64,000 nt of DNA from the NCBI GenBank assembly GCA_003194525.1, contig NBIV01000135.1:124001-188000 (forward strand), written 5' to 3'. The notes under the pieces were generated by a model. That model searched no databases. It was not told the DNA's origin and was given only the letters and a program-made list of their open reading frames with translations. Each line of letters starts with the position of its first letter. The first letter of the stretch is position 1. The translations under genes and the position numbers were made by a program. The DNA is from Gracilariopsis chorda (taxonomy: Eukaryota; Rhodophyta; Florideophyceae; Gracilariales; Gracilariaceae). Shown here piece after piece: positions 1-11,800 of the stretch.

Positions 1-305
1 CAGGGGACGGAGCGGAGTGGCGGCGTTTGACGGAGATACAGATACGGTACAAGCGACGAAGGTGGCAACGGCGGATTTAATCGTGGATGCGCGGTTGTGA
101 ATTTTTTCGGAGTTGTTCGGAATGGCACGTGAAAGGCGGTGTGCACACGGCGCGTTGGAGCGCAGCGCAATTGGTGCGTTTGTGCGCACACACGGCCAGT
201 CAGCGTCGGCGCAGCAGATTTGGGGCGCGCGATGAGTCCGTTTTCGCGGCGCGCGGTTGGGCGCGCAAAGGGCGTGAACGGCGAAAGCGGCATGACGTGT
301 TCGGC
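1..305. other. Flank downstream of TBCB, no gene seen
   Basis: GC-rich sequence between the window edge and the TBCB stop codon. Short open frames exist, but none has a recognisable domain. It probably holds the TBCB 3' region and the edge of a neighbour outside the window. Confidence 0.4.
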
Positions 306-1289
306 TCAGATCTCATCCTCACTGCCGTGTTCGCGGTCGGAGAAGTCGTCCAGCGGTGGAAAGTGGCCCACTTCCACACATGACGGGCGCACAAGCGCGC
401 CGAAATTGGGCTGTGCGTCGAAATAGCGAACTCCCTTGACCACGCCATCATTCTTTCCAACCGGTTCGTCATACACGATGCCAATCCACCAGCCCTCAGG
501 CAAGTCCGTCAACTGCGTTCCAACAAACTTGACAGAGCCTCTCTTGCCGCCCGGGCTGACTTGCACGCGATCGTCGACGCGAATGGGCGGCGATTCTTGG
601 GCATAATCGCAGGCCAACTGCGGTTGTTTCTTCCGGAGCTCGGTGGTCATGCTCCATTGCGGGTGTTTGTTCCTCATCTGCTGCTTGAATCGGCGGTACG
701 TATTCGGTTTGGCGTCATACACGGCATCGCTCATTTCGTACTTGGGGGCGAGAGAAAGGTCCTCAAGCGCGCCATGAGCGCTAACGGAGAAGGGATCATG
801 GTCAACAATGAGTAGAGAGTCGCCGGAGACGGCGCCCACTTCGGCCAGCGACAGCTGATCGGCGAGTAGCTTACGTTTGATATTGGCGGCGGGGTCGCAA
901 AGGAAGAGCTGCATGGCGCTGGGTTGCGTGCCCGTGTGCAGGTAGAGGCGCTGTTTGACGGCGGCGACGGGGGAGTTGCGATCAAAACGCAGCTCGGCGA
1001 GGCGTGTTTGTTTGAGGTTGGAGTGATGCACGTTGAGTAGCAGGGTGTGCGGAGAGGGGGCGGCGGCGTTGGACTCTGTGAGGACGTAGTCGCGCACCTC
1101 CGACAAGGTGGTGGGGGTGGTGTAGTTTGCGCTCATGACGGTGGCGGCGGCGGCGGCTTGTTTGGTTGAGCGAGGGGGTGAGACGGAGGCGGAGGACGAA
1201 CAAGACGGAGCGTTGAAGCGCAGCTGTTTGGGTTGAGCGAAGGGTGCGCGGCAGGAAACAGGAATGTCAAGTAGCAACGGTTGTGGCAT
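306..1289 (-). CDS. TBCB: Tubulin-folding cofactor B (CAP-Gly protein)
   Basis: A 327-residue intronless frame starting at an ATG. Residues about 82-164 look like the ubiquitin-like domain of tubulin cofactor B (beta-rich, with LYLHTGTQPSAMQLFL and DSLLIVDHD). Residues about 236-308 are a CAP-Gly domain with the signature GKNDG (278-282) and GVRYF. The chain ends in EDEI, resembling the acidic DEI/DEM tail of TBCB proteins that mimics the tubulin C-terminus. In the family, TBCB works with TBCE to handle alpha-tubulin in the cytosol during heterodimer assembly and disassembly. Met52 (1136) is an attractive alternative start, because the first 51 residues are low complexity and most TBCBs begin shortly before the ubiquitin-like fold. 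The start codon lies inside the first unit of a tandem promoter duplication. Confidence 0.93.
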   Translation of the reverse strand: MPQPLLLDIPVSCRAPFAQPKQLRFNAPSCSSSASVSPPRSTKQAAAAATVMSANYTTPTTLSEVRDYVLTESNAAAPSPHTLLLNVHHSNLKQTRLAELRFDRNSPVAAVKQRLYLHTGTQPSAMQLFLCDPAANIKRKLLADQLSLAEVGAVSGDSLLIVDHDPFSVSAHGALEDLSLAPKYEMSDAVYDAKPNTYRRFKQQMRNKHPQWSMTTELRKKQPQLACDYAQESPPIRVDDRVQVSPGGKRGSVKFVGTQLTDLPEGWWIGIVYDEPVGKNDGVVKGVRYFDAQPNFGALVRPSCVEVGHFPPLDDFSDREHGSEDEI

Positions 1290-1655
1290 GGGCTTGTGTT
1301 AAATGTGACAAGTTGATGGTAGCGCAGTGTAGGGGGAGGGAGCTCTATCACGAGCAAACACAGTCGGCACAGGAATGTGCCGGGAGGCTGTGTAGGGCTG
1401 CAGGGGGATTTGGGTGTACTTAAAGAGGGATAATACGCGACCTTTCGGGATACTAAAGTCTGTCAGTGGAGGTATTGTGAGTGCAAAGCAGTACGTCAAT
1501 GCTCCGTGTGGCATGGGCTTCTGTCAAGTGAGAGAAGTTGATAGTGGCGCAGTGTAGGGGGAGCTCTGTCACGAGCAAATTGGGTTTACTTAAACAGGGA
1601 TACTACGCGGCCTTTGGGATACTGAAGTCTGTGAGCAGGGGTGTTTGTCAGCTCA
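1283..1655. repeat. Imperfect tandem duplication of the TBCB promoter and start codon
   Basis: Unit 1 (about 1283-1508) and unit 2 (about 1508-1655) share GTGGCATGGGCTT, the GCGCAGTGTAGGGGGAG stretch, CTCTRTCACGAGCAAA, TACTTAAA/TACTTAAACAGGGATA, and GGGATACT(A/G)AAGTCTGT. Unit 2 lacks about 75 bp found in unit 1. The CAT that serves as the TBCB ATG (1287-1289) begins unit 1 and is copied at 1511-1514 in unit 2. Confidence 0.7.
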
Positions 1656-1900
1656 TTGTAGTGCATGTGGGTTGTGGGGATGTGATGTCAATTGCGTGGA
1701 ACCACATGTAATCTGGAAGCACTGTAGAAAGCACAATTGCCCGGAGTCCGCCCTTCTCTTCTCCTTAGCCCTCTCCTCTTGTTCACTTTGAGCTTTCACG
1801 CTCCTCTTATAACACTCGCAAGCGTTGCTTCTCACACCAGTCAGACCTTTCAGGTTTGTCAGCTATCGTGGTGCGCTACAATCAATTCAATCGCCCGCCT
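1656..1900. other. Spacer between TBCB promoter repeats and LTR fossil
   Basis: Mixed sequence with no frame I can assign. It runs up to the left flanking repeat of the Copia-type fossil. Confidence 0.3.
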
Positions 1901-1914
1901 ATGTTCATGAAGAA

Positions 1915-2220
1915 GACGCAGTGCGGTGGAATCATCAGCAAGCGCAGGAAAGGGATAAAGTTCGCGGATACCGAGTGGCGCTTGCGTCGATCAGACCAAG
2001 GAGCAGGAACAAAGTACCTTCCAAGGCGTTGCCTCCTCCCCTCGGTGAGTGAGGACAGGTTGGGCAGTGGTTTATAATCTGATGGGCGGCGAGGTGCCCG
2101 GACTCCCAATAACCGGAACGTTTGGCGCAGAGATGCCGAGCTCCTAGTAGCCAGAAATTCGAGAAAAATCTTGGCCAGCAGTGCGATGTCACAGGCAGCC
2201 AATTTCTACACTCCCCCCTT
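1915..2220 (-). repeat. Left flanking repeat (probable 3' LTR) of the Copia-type fossil
   Basis: Matches 7587-7890 through shared blocks such as AGCAAGCGCAGGAAAGG, CGTCGATCAGACCAAGGAGC, GGTTGGGCAGTGGTTT and CTGATGGGCGGCGAGGTGCC. The exact ends are not resolved. Confidence 0.6.
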
Positions 2221-3384
2221 GGCTGGCAACACCAGTTTATGCCAGTTAGTACAGCCAATAGAACGCAACTGCATTTTTCTGAGCAAAGAGTAGACCAAAA
2301 ACAATGTACCTAGTATATATACTACTTCAGACTTTGAGGCTGAGCAGAAATTGGTTCAAGTACTCAAGTGGTAACACTAGGAATTCTGAGCAAAGAAACT
2401 CCGAGTTCGATGCTAAACAATAGCAGCGCGACAAAATGAGACCGTCTAACTATCACGGCGCATGGAACGAAACTAGTTTCTGTGTCAAAAACACCATTCC
2501 TGAGACTGAACACCAATAGGTGTAGTGAAAGCCTACTTAATTGTGGGGGCAGGTATGTCCAGTTTGGCTGTAATTACCCCATTCTGCGATGGTGAAGCAA
2601 TGCGATGTGATGGCGGGAACCGCGCAGCGGAGGACCATCTCGTGTCCTAAATAATCTTTTTTTCTTGGCCAGAAAAATGAGTGAGTAAAACCTTTCGAGA
2701 GAGCAAGCAATAATCAGCATAGAGCGTCTAAGAACCAAGCTTACTTTCGATAGACCCAAATATTTTTGCATCAATGATGCCAACGTTAAGAGTTTTTGAA
2801 AGAACAAAAAAGGCTTGTGCGTTGGCTTTCGTCAGAGAGTCCGCAAGATTAGATAATCCAGATACCAATAATAATGCTTCAATGTCTCTGCATTCGAATG
2901 AGTCACGAAGTAGCGATACCGTTGGACGTCAAGGATAGTCTGGATATTCTTGCAGAGTCTTTATTGTTAAGTACAGTCCAAAAGAATCAATGAGCATTAC
3001 AAGAGAGCCAAATGATAGCGTCAATGCGAGAAGGCATTCTCTGAAAAGGAACAAATGATCTGCAGACTCCGCGGCAGCGAGAATCTCTGCTCCAATCGTG
3101 CTAAATGAGATCCGCCCTTGTTTCAAACTATGCCAGTCGGTCAAGTGGTAGACTCTTTGGGAGTCTTGGACAAAAGAAATTCCGCATAGATATCCAGTTT
3201 GACCATATGAAGTGCAACGCCCTCAGGGAGGGATTCTAGGTACTTGATCGTTTTCCTGATATTATCAGTTGTGTAGTGTGTATATGAACTACGCCCCACA
3301 ATGGTGGGTATCGACACGTGGGACACGGTTTTGGGCCAATTGGCGGTTGGCCACAGTAGTGGATGTTGCCACGAAATGTGGAGT

Positions 3385-3970
3385 ATTTTAGTTAATATTA
3401 TTTATTATTTCCACACGCATTTCTGGGAAGCTAGTACTTAGTGCGACGGCGCACTGCCGTTGCACCAGTAAACCTTCCCCAACAAGGGACCCCAATCTGG
3501 GAAATTGGCTCTAGTTGTTGCCGCTTGCGCGCGTGCTCTACTCCTCCTTGGAGGGAAACGCCGTAAACCACGGGACATCTAACCCCCTTGCACATCTAAA
3601 GAGGCCCATCCTTGGGAATATAATTGTTCCAATCACATTGGTGTTTCGCCCTGTATAGGGAGTACTGTCCACCGGCATTGCCGTATTTGTTCGTCGCTCT
3701 CGCGACTCACCCTCGCCCAGTCTTCCTCCTTTCCCCCTTTCAAGATAGTAAATCCCGCTACCCGCGGCCCTTCCTGTATGCACCCGCTCACACTTCCCCA
3801 CTTACGTGGAAACATACCTCTACTGAGGATCACACCCCGCTCACGCGGATACCGATTCTTCGCCTTCACCTCCCTGCGCAAGTCGCGACAGGTGTCCCTG
3901 GTCTTACAAACCGGCTTCGCCGTGACACCTCTGGGAGGGCTCTACCCAACTGGGTTCACCTCGTGAGAGG
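3385..3970 (+). repeat. LTR-like segment nested in the Copia-type fossil
   Basis: Patchily related to 61237-61870: both have TATTTTAGTT near the left edge, (A/G)ATCTGGGAA, TTTCGCCC(C)TGTATAGG, long pyrimidine-rich tracts, and GTCTTA(A/C)A followed by a CTACCCA stretch. It has no coding potential that I recognise. The likeliest reading is a solo LTR of another LTR family, probably old. The boundaries and the family are uncertain. Confidence 0.35.
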
Positions 3971-6900
3971 AAGATCCCGAACGTCTTTCGGTGTTTTTCC
4001 CCTTTGGGGCATTGCACCACAAAATTGTGCGGTTGAAGAATCGGAACGAATGGAATCTTTCTCTGCGTCTCGATTTCCATGCGGAACGAGTTGGCACTTG
4101 AGTCTGAGCTTGTCACTTTGACCATGGTACTTGAGCACAAAAAAGTGGTGTGATGAGATGACGTATGCATTCCGAGGTAGGTACCGAATAGAAACAGGTT
4201 TTTATGCATCTGCTTCTATGTAGTTTTGCTTTTCAGGATCAATAGCTTTCCTGGTTATCCATCTCGGGGAAAAAAGTTGTGATTCTGAAACAGGCTGGTC
4301 TCCAATAACGGATTTTATGTCTCGAAGGATCGTTTGCTCAGTAGATTGAAGACTTTCGCCATTTCGTGAAAAAGGAAGCGAAGTAGCTCCAATATCCTTC
4401 TGAAGCAGGCCATCCCCAACATCTAAAGAGGGAACGTCGATAGGGAGAGCATTGTGTGCCAAGAATGATGAAGATAGGGGATGGAGTGAACAAATGCTGG
4501 GTTCATCGAGTACTTATGGATCAAATCCAAGAGGATCTGATATATTGGATGGGTCAGGAATGAGATATGTGGTTGGGAGAGAAGTACAAGGGACTTTGTA
4601 GTTAAACTAAAGGTTTGTTTCCACTGGTTCAACACTTTCATTGTTTGCTTGAGAATTGGGGAAGGAATCCCATCCAAGTTCTTGCTTGTCTCGTTCGGCG
4701 AGTAGAGAAGACTTAGGGACGAGCCGAATATACTAATAAGCAATATGCAAGCGAACTCCTTGAAGGTTCCTTCTGTGGGAAACGACCACCACATGATCGG
4801 AGGCATGGACCACATACCCCTCGCACAAGGAACCGTGCTTTCCTTGTTTCTTATAAAATTATATAGGGCTGGTAGCAGGCAATAGATGCTGCGATATCAT
4901 ATGGACAGGTCGAGAGTGCAGCAGAGTGAGCAAAGCTCTTCGACAAAGTTGTTCATGATAAGAAGACAAAACTTCAAGTGACGCCGGACGTTTACGAAGA
5001 CCAGCAATCGACGGTATGTAGCCGTGAGCCTGTTCAAAACTACTGAGAGATTTGCTTCGGTACAGCACATTCTTTAGGAATGTGGCACTGGAGAGGATCT
5101 CGAAGTCCGTTCGGAATAGCTGGCAAGCTTGACGGAATTGAGGCTCGTCTGATAGAAGGCTTTTTACCAGTCTTCGTATTGTATCGTTGTCCGATTCAAC
5201 ACTGCCGATTTTATTGTGCCTTCTTGGGGGACGAGGTTCGAATTTTGTGTGAAACCAAGCACACATTGTGATAATGCTGTTGTCAAACTCGAGATCAGCA
5301 GAAAGCTTCAGTGGGGGTCCATAGATGTCAAACCATTTGACCGTTATCATTCGGACAGCAGCATTCATATCCCTTGAAGTCATAGAAGAGGTTGAGGAAA
5401 GTCCAGTAGCAACGTCTTTCATGTGAAGTATCGGTAAGTTGCCGAGCTAACGAATGAAAAGAAAGTCCACTTGAAGATGCTCGTTAAACTCTGCAATTAT
5501 TCGGTTTAACGATATTTTGCGCGAATGCAGTTGTCTCTCAGTAGTATGGCACGAGTGAAAAGAGTTACTAGCTTTCTGGAGTTTCTTTGACAGGTTCTCA
5601 TTCAGAATTCCACCTCGGCGGCAAAGCGTCTTCATGTCACGAAGATTAAAGTGAGATTACACGTGAAGTTTGGTTTCAAAGCGCTTTGCTTCCTTAAGCG
5701 ACTGTTCTTGAATATCTGTATTCGAGAGAATAGTTTTATGAGCTGTGAAGACAGAGTTGAATGACTTGGTCACCGCAGGTACAACGGCTAGATGTGTGCA
5801 TCAATTGTTTTCATCACCTAGGGTGTACGTGGGAAGTCTGGCATCGTGCTCACATAGTTCGAGCGTTGACGGAATCACCAAAGCGTTGTCCGAACAGAGC
5901 AAGTTTGAATGCGAGACCAAATCATTTCCTAATAGAAAGGGATCGTTTCCTTCAGTAAAGTAGAACTTAAGCGTAACATTATTGTCATTCAAGCCCTCAC
6001 GTAGAGCTTCCACACGGCAAATAAAAGCTTTGGATTCTCACATTTAGGACCAAAGCCATGATAGAACAGCTGACGATCGAGTTTGCTGATTACCAGCATT
6101 ATCTCCATAGCGATCGGCAACTTGGCCACAGAGAGTCTTCTAACAACACTTCTCGGACAGCCAACATCAATGATGAGGTTAGGATCTAGTGAGCCTTCTA
6201 CAACATCAGAAGGCGCCCCAACCCATGGTTTCACGCATATTTGCGTTTTTATGGGCCGGCGCCTGTCTAAAAACCCGAAGAGCGATCACCTTTATTATTT
6301 CGTGACCCATTTTGGTTCGTCTTTGGCTGAGCGACAGTCTTTTTGACCTGGGATGAGCCCTGGTTGAGAGCCTGGCGCTCCATTATCCTCTTCTTCGTTA
6401 AAAAGGACAAAGACTGGCAAGCATTATTTCCTGCTAAATGAGTAGCATCCCCACAATCAAAACAGAAAGTAGACTCATATCTTCTCTCCTTGCCGGCCGT
6501 TCTCTTTCGAGAAGAGCGGGGCTTAGAAGTTGACGATGAGGGTTTTGCAGTGCGTTCACCAATGCGAGAGAGCACGCTGCCTTCGTTCCTCTGAGATATG
6601 GCATATAGGGCGGTTTGTACCTCTTGGCCAACGATATTTTTCAGATCACCCTTATTGACTTGAGATGAAGAACTGCCCGGAGTAAAGGAAAGATTCTTCA
6701 TGACGGTCACAGCGTCATACAAGATGAGTCAAAAACGAAGAGATGGCTTCAGAATGCTAGAGTCTTGCTTGTGAAGCGCGTTTGTATCTTCAATTAGGTT
6801 CAGAAGACTTTCCAGCGCATGTGCCACTCTTGAAATTTTTTTGAGTGTATTGCAACTTTTTGTTTTGTTAGAGCATGGTCATCTCGCTTAAGAATTCGAC

Positions 6901-7586
6901 GATGCGGTTTATTAACCATTTATTTTAATTCTTTCACAGACTTTTCAAAAGCAGATTTGTCGAAAAGGAGTTTCACAGAGCCTGACAATTCTTCTTTTTC
7001 CATGCTTGCCTCAGCAACAGCGATAAGTTGGATCTTTGCATTGGTCAACGTCTCCTCACTAAGCGAAGAGTTGTTGAGGAGGGTATTGGCGAGTAATTAT
7101 CCTACTTGCGAGGAAGACGAAAGGCCACCATGTATAAGGTGATCTGCTGCAAGACCCCGAGAACGGAAAACGAAGCTAGGCAAGGGCTCATCTTTTCGGC
7201 GATAGGAGGTTGTTACGCGAATACATGATGCTATTATACGTGATATAACAGCAATGGGCGGTTCGATGGCATTAAGCTCGACAATTTGACGCATCACTTT
7301 TACTTAGTCGTGTTGATTTAGCTCATTCAAGTTCTTTGCTTGTGCTTCGTCGATAAAAGACCTTTGTGCAGCCGGTTGAGCTCTGTCTTAAAACTGGAGC
7401 CCAAGGGTTGCAGAAATTATTTTATAAAGACGGTCGCTTCTTTTTCGAGCAGCCACGGAAAAGGTATCTACGTAACGAGATACATCGCGACGCCACTCTT
7501 GCAGATTTTTTGTTGGATCAAAGCGCGGAGGGTCCGTAGGGTTTTGCGACAAATGTTGCAGTCTTGGGCCTATAACTGAGGTAGAT

Positions 7587-7890
7587 GCAGTGCGGAGGAA
7601 TAGTCAGCAAGCGCAGGAAAGGGGTAAGGTTTGCTGATACTGAGTCGCGCTCGCGTCGATCAGACCAAGGAGCGGAAACAAAGTCCCTTGCAAGCGGTTG
7701 CCTCTATTCGGTGAGAGAGGACCGGTTGGGCAGTGGTTTTTACTCTGATGGGCGGCGAGGTGCCCGGGCTCTCAGTAGCAGGAGGTGTTTGGCGCCCAGG
7801 TGCCGAGCTCCCAGTAGCCGGAGATTGGAGGCAAATCTTGACCAGCAGTGCAGTGTTACAGGCGGCCAATACGCACAGTTTAATCACAAA
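7587..7890 (-). repeat. Right flanking repeat (probable 5' LTR) of the Copia-type fossil
   Basis: Partner of the repeat at 1915-2220 in direct orientation, about 5.7 kb away. For a minus-strand element this would be the 5' LTR. A short TCTG-rich microsatellite follows at about 7918-7935. Confidence 0.6.
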
Positions 7891-7905
7891 GTCCCCCCTT
7901 ACTAA

Positions 7906-8886
7906 AGACAATGTTTGTCCGTCTGTCTGTCTGTGTGTCAGCTAACGCTCACTCATTGGCTGTAAAATCGAGAAGGAGGCTGCCAAGTGGAAACGTGGCG
8001 TTTTATGCGCTCCAAGAGGCATCTTGCACCGCATTATGCCACACGATTCCACGTGGTGCCTTTTGCACGCCACAGTAGCCTAGCCGTTTGACCACAGTAG
8101 CCCACCCCTTACACTACAGTAAACGAGCCGTTGCAGTGCAGTGCACATGACCGTTTTAATTACTATTTTTCAACGGTCATGTGCACCAAACGCATTGCAC
8201 GCTATACTAAAGCGTGCAATGCACTCGCCCACTGAGCGCTCGCGTTCTCCTTCGCTGTGGTTAACCTACGGTGTGGGTTCTAGCAGTCTGGGCGAGTCAG
8301 GACGTCTGAAAAATGTACGCTGGCGGTACTGGCTGGATCTGTTAAGTTTAACTTTCTCATCGAATAACGCGTTCGTCATCCAGATTTAATTGGCAACTAT
8401 TTTTGGGTGGCGTTCACGTGAGGTACGATAGCTCCCCACAAAACGTGTTTTGCGCGGAAGGAGTAGTCCTTGAAGAGTGTAGAAACGGTACAAAAAGAGT
8501 ACGAGTCGAGCAACAGCGGCTCTGTCTGGATCTAAGGAACTGTTAAAGGGAAACGGTCTTCGGACTAAAGTACGTCCAGCACAGAGTTGCCTAGCGAATT
8601 TGGGATTGTAAATCCCGCAGTCCTGGCAGACTCTCCAAGCACGGCCCCCTGTTTACTCTGTACAGGTCAGTTCTCAATCTAGGCGTTTTTTTTGTGGTCA
8701 AGATATGCTATCTTCGCTGCAACGATCCAAAGCTTCGGTGCTAGGTGCATAAAAGGGTTTGGCAGCCCGTACCACAATTGTTCTCGACCATACCCTTCTT
8801 TTTTCTTTTTTCCTTCTTTTCTTTTTTTTGCTTTGCCGGTCTTCGGACAGTTTGACTTTTTTGTCGTGTGCTTAAGTTCTTTTACC
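7906..8886. other. Non-coding stretch with two adjacent hairpins
   Basis: No credible frame. It holds the pair of perfect hairpins listed separately at 8141-8222. The 5' terminus of the Helitron that follows is probably somewhere in the right half, but I could not identify it. Confidence 0.4.
8141..8222. repeat. Two adjacent perfect stem-loops
   Basis: Stem 1 pairs GTGCACATGACCGTT (8141-8155) with its reverse complement (8172-8186) across a 16-nt loop. Stem 2 pairs GCATTGCACGCT (8192-8203) with its reverse complement (8211-8222) across 7 nt. Only five bases separate them. Confidence 0.8.
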
Positions 8887-11800
8887 ATGACTCCAACTCA
8901 GCCCAGTGCTTCAGGCAATGCCACACGTGAGCAGAACCGTTAACGTACGGCTGCAAGACGTCGAGCAGAGTCCAGTGAGCAATAGGAAGAGAGAAGACGT
9001 CGTAATAGAGAGCGAGCAGCCGTACGGAGGGCAAATGAAACTGAGGAACAGCGGGAAGCACGAAGAGCAGCTGATAGGGAAGGTGCGCGAGGAAGAAGGG
9101 CTACAGCTTCCTCCGCGCGCACTGATGAAATTCGTGAGGCCGACCGTACAGCCACTGCTTCGGCATGAGCTTCAGAGACGCGAGATAATCGCGCAAATGA
9201 TCAGGCAAACGATCGTGACGCCCATCGTGCTGCAAGGCAACAGGATGACCGCACTGCTGAACATTCTCGCCGTCACTCTGAAAGAACATCTAGACAGGCA
9301 TCACGAGAGCTCGAGAGCGCAGGTGATCGACAACAGCGTCTTGAAGCTGAGCGCGAGAACCGAAATGTTGCCCGTCGATTGTTTGACTCGGATAAAGTCG
9401 ATGAGAGTGGCTACATGGACCTCGGTCTCATGAATGTAGAGTGCCACTTTTGCAAGGCACTGCATTTCAAAGAGGAAAGGGTTGTCAGCAGCTCCCGCTC
9501 GAAACCTCTTTTCTCGCAGTTCTGCGCAAAGGGGCATCTCAGTTTCCCTGCGCTTCTGCAGCCTACATCTCTTCTTCTTCCAGTGTTGATTGGGACTGGG
9601 CCCCGAGGGAACCACATCGGGCTGAGATCCGTGCCTACAACACCGTTATGTGTATGGCTTCCGTCAAGGCAAACTGGGTGAGCCGTGGGTCAGGAGACTC
9701 TTCCTTCAATCCTACGATCACCATACAGGGACAGATCTATCACTACATGGGTCCGCTCATTCCCGCTCAGGGTGTCCAGCCCGCATTTCTGTCTGTGTAC
9801 ATCCATAACACCGACTATGACGCGCAGTCTGCGAGGTGCGCTGGGTTGCTGCCCCGCCTCCAACCGGAACTGCTGTCTCAGTTGGCTTCCATGCTGCACA
9901 CGGGGAATCCATACGTGCAGACATTCTGCAGCCTGCGCGAGTGGGCTATCATCGATACGCCAGCAATTACGTATCAGACTGTGATTCATGCTCATAGACG
10001 GCCCCGCGGCGAGCATGTTCGTCGCTACAACGGGCTCGAGGCGTCACAAGTAGCCGCCATCATTCCAGGGAATGAGGAAGGCGAGATTGGGACGCGCGAT
10101 ATTGTTGTGCGTAGGCGTGGAGAGCTGACTGTAAATGGTGATGAGGTGCTGGACACTATCCCCGTCAGTCACAAATTGTACGATCCCTTGAGCTACGTTC
10201 TTTTGTTCCCATGTGGCCAGGACGGATGGCACCCTGAGATGAGGTATTACCCACCAAATGCCTCGCGAGAGAAGAAGGTGACTCCGCTGATGTATTCTTC
10301 GTGGCAGCTTTTCGAGAGACCGACCGAGTTCAGTACGATTCTACGCGGCAAACGGCTCTTCCAGCAGTACATGGTTGACCAGTTCTGCAAGGTTGAGTCG
10401 GAGCGTCTGTCTTACTTACAACACAACCAGGACAGACTTAGAGCTGCAGACTATACATCTCTGTGGGAGAGCCTGAGTGACTCTCTGCTGGGCGTGGATG
10501 AGGCCGATGCTGTTCATGCTGGACGACTGTTCGTGTTGCCCTCCACATTTTTAGGAGGTGACCGATACATGAGACAGCAAATGCACGACATCATCGCCAT
10601 ATCCAACACCATTGGGCAACCCGATATCTTTCTCACGATGACGTGCAATCCGAACTGGCCTGAGATCACCAGGGCGCTGTTCAATGGTCAGCGCGCTCCC
10701 GATAGACCCGATCTTTGTGCTCGATTGTTTCGTCTCAAGATGAAAGCCTTGATGTCGTTTGTCATTTATGAGCAGTTCTTTGGAGCCGTTCTTGCTCACA
10801 TGCGGGTAATCGAGTTCCAAAAACGAGGCCTACTGCACGCGCACATTATGTTCTTCCTCAACGAAGATGCAAACCAGCAGCTCCGAGACCCTGCTCACAT
10901 TGACGAGCTCATCTCAGCTGAGATTCCTCCTTCCTCCGACGCCACCTAACAAGAGTTGGTGCTCAAGCACATGATTCAAACTCCGTGCGGTGCAGGCAAC
11001 CGGTCAGCGCTGTGCATGCGCGAACTGACATGCTTGAAGCACTTTCCGAAGCCGTTTCGCTCCCAAACTTCACAGCTTGAGAATGAGTACTACATCAGCT
11101 ACCGAAGACGCGCTCCTTCCGAGGGCGGGGTGTCTGTGGAACGAAGCTGCAGGGTTGGCCGTCGACAGCGCGTAGTGACGTTGGACAATTCGTGGGTGGT
11201 TCCACATTGCCCAAAGCTTCTCCGCCGGTTTGCATGTCACATCAACGTTGAGCTATACGTATCGCGACTTGGTGGTATCAAGTACCTCTTCAAGTATGTG
11301 TGCAAGGGTTCCGACAGAGTCACCATGGAGATTGTAGATTAGAACGGACGCCATGACGAGATCCAGAACTTCCAAGACGCACGGTATGTGTCAGCCTCCG
11401 AAGCAGTGTGGCGGATGCTTGCGTTCGACATTGTCGATCGCAATCCACCCTTCGTGCGCCTTGAAGTACACTTGGAAGGTCACCATACGGTGTTCTTCCG
11501 GGAAGGCGACGAGCACTCTGCTGCTAACAGAGAGCGGGCAGGAACCAAGCTGATTGAGTAGTTTGTGGCCAACCAAAAGTACCCCGGCGCACAGCATATC
11601 CCTTATGCCCAGTTCCCGAGGTACTTTACTTGGAACAAATCAAACGAATGCTGGAAGCCGCGTGCATGTCTCCGACGTCATTCGGTGTCTCGAAGCCAGC
11701 CCACCTCCTCCTCAGCGGGCGCTGCAGCAGCCGATCTATACTACTTCACTGGCAGCGGTGCACATGTAGCTGGGCGCATTTACACTGCCAGTCTACGAGA

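Larger units (their letters stand above)
1915..7905 (-). mobile_element. Broken Ty1/Copia-type LTR retrotransposon fossil
   Basis: An old, clearly broken element on the minus strand. Direct repeats of about 310-320 bp at 1915-2220 and 7587-7890 are recognisably related but diverged by well over ten percent, and are probably the two LTRs. Read from the right on the minus strand, the interior shows a gag zinc knuckle (near 6420-6475), a retropepsin-like region (about 5800-6230), an integrase-like region (about 4860-5420) and an RNase H-like region (about 2930-3150). Integrase before RNase H is the Copia order. Reverse transcriptase is barely recognisable, and an unrelated LTR-like segment sits inside (about 3385-3970). 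The reading frames are interrupted many times (at least half a dozen breaks). Repeat divergence and the nested insertion indicate considerable age. Family assignment rests on domain order and is moderately sure. Confidence 0.6.
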
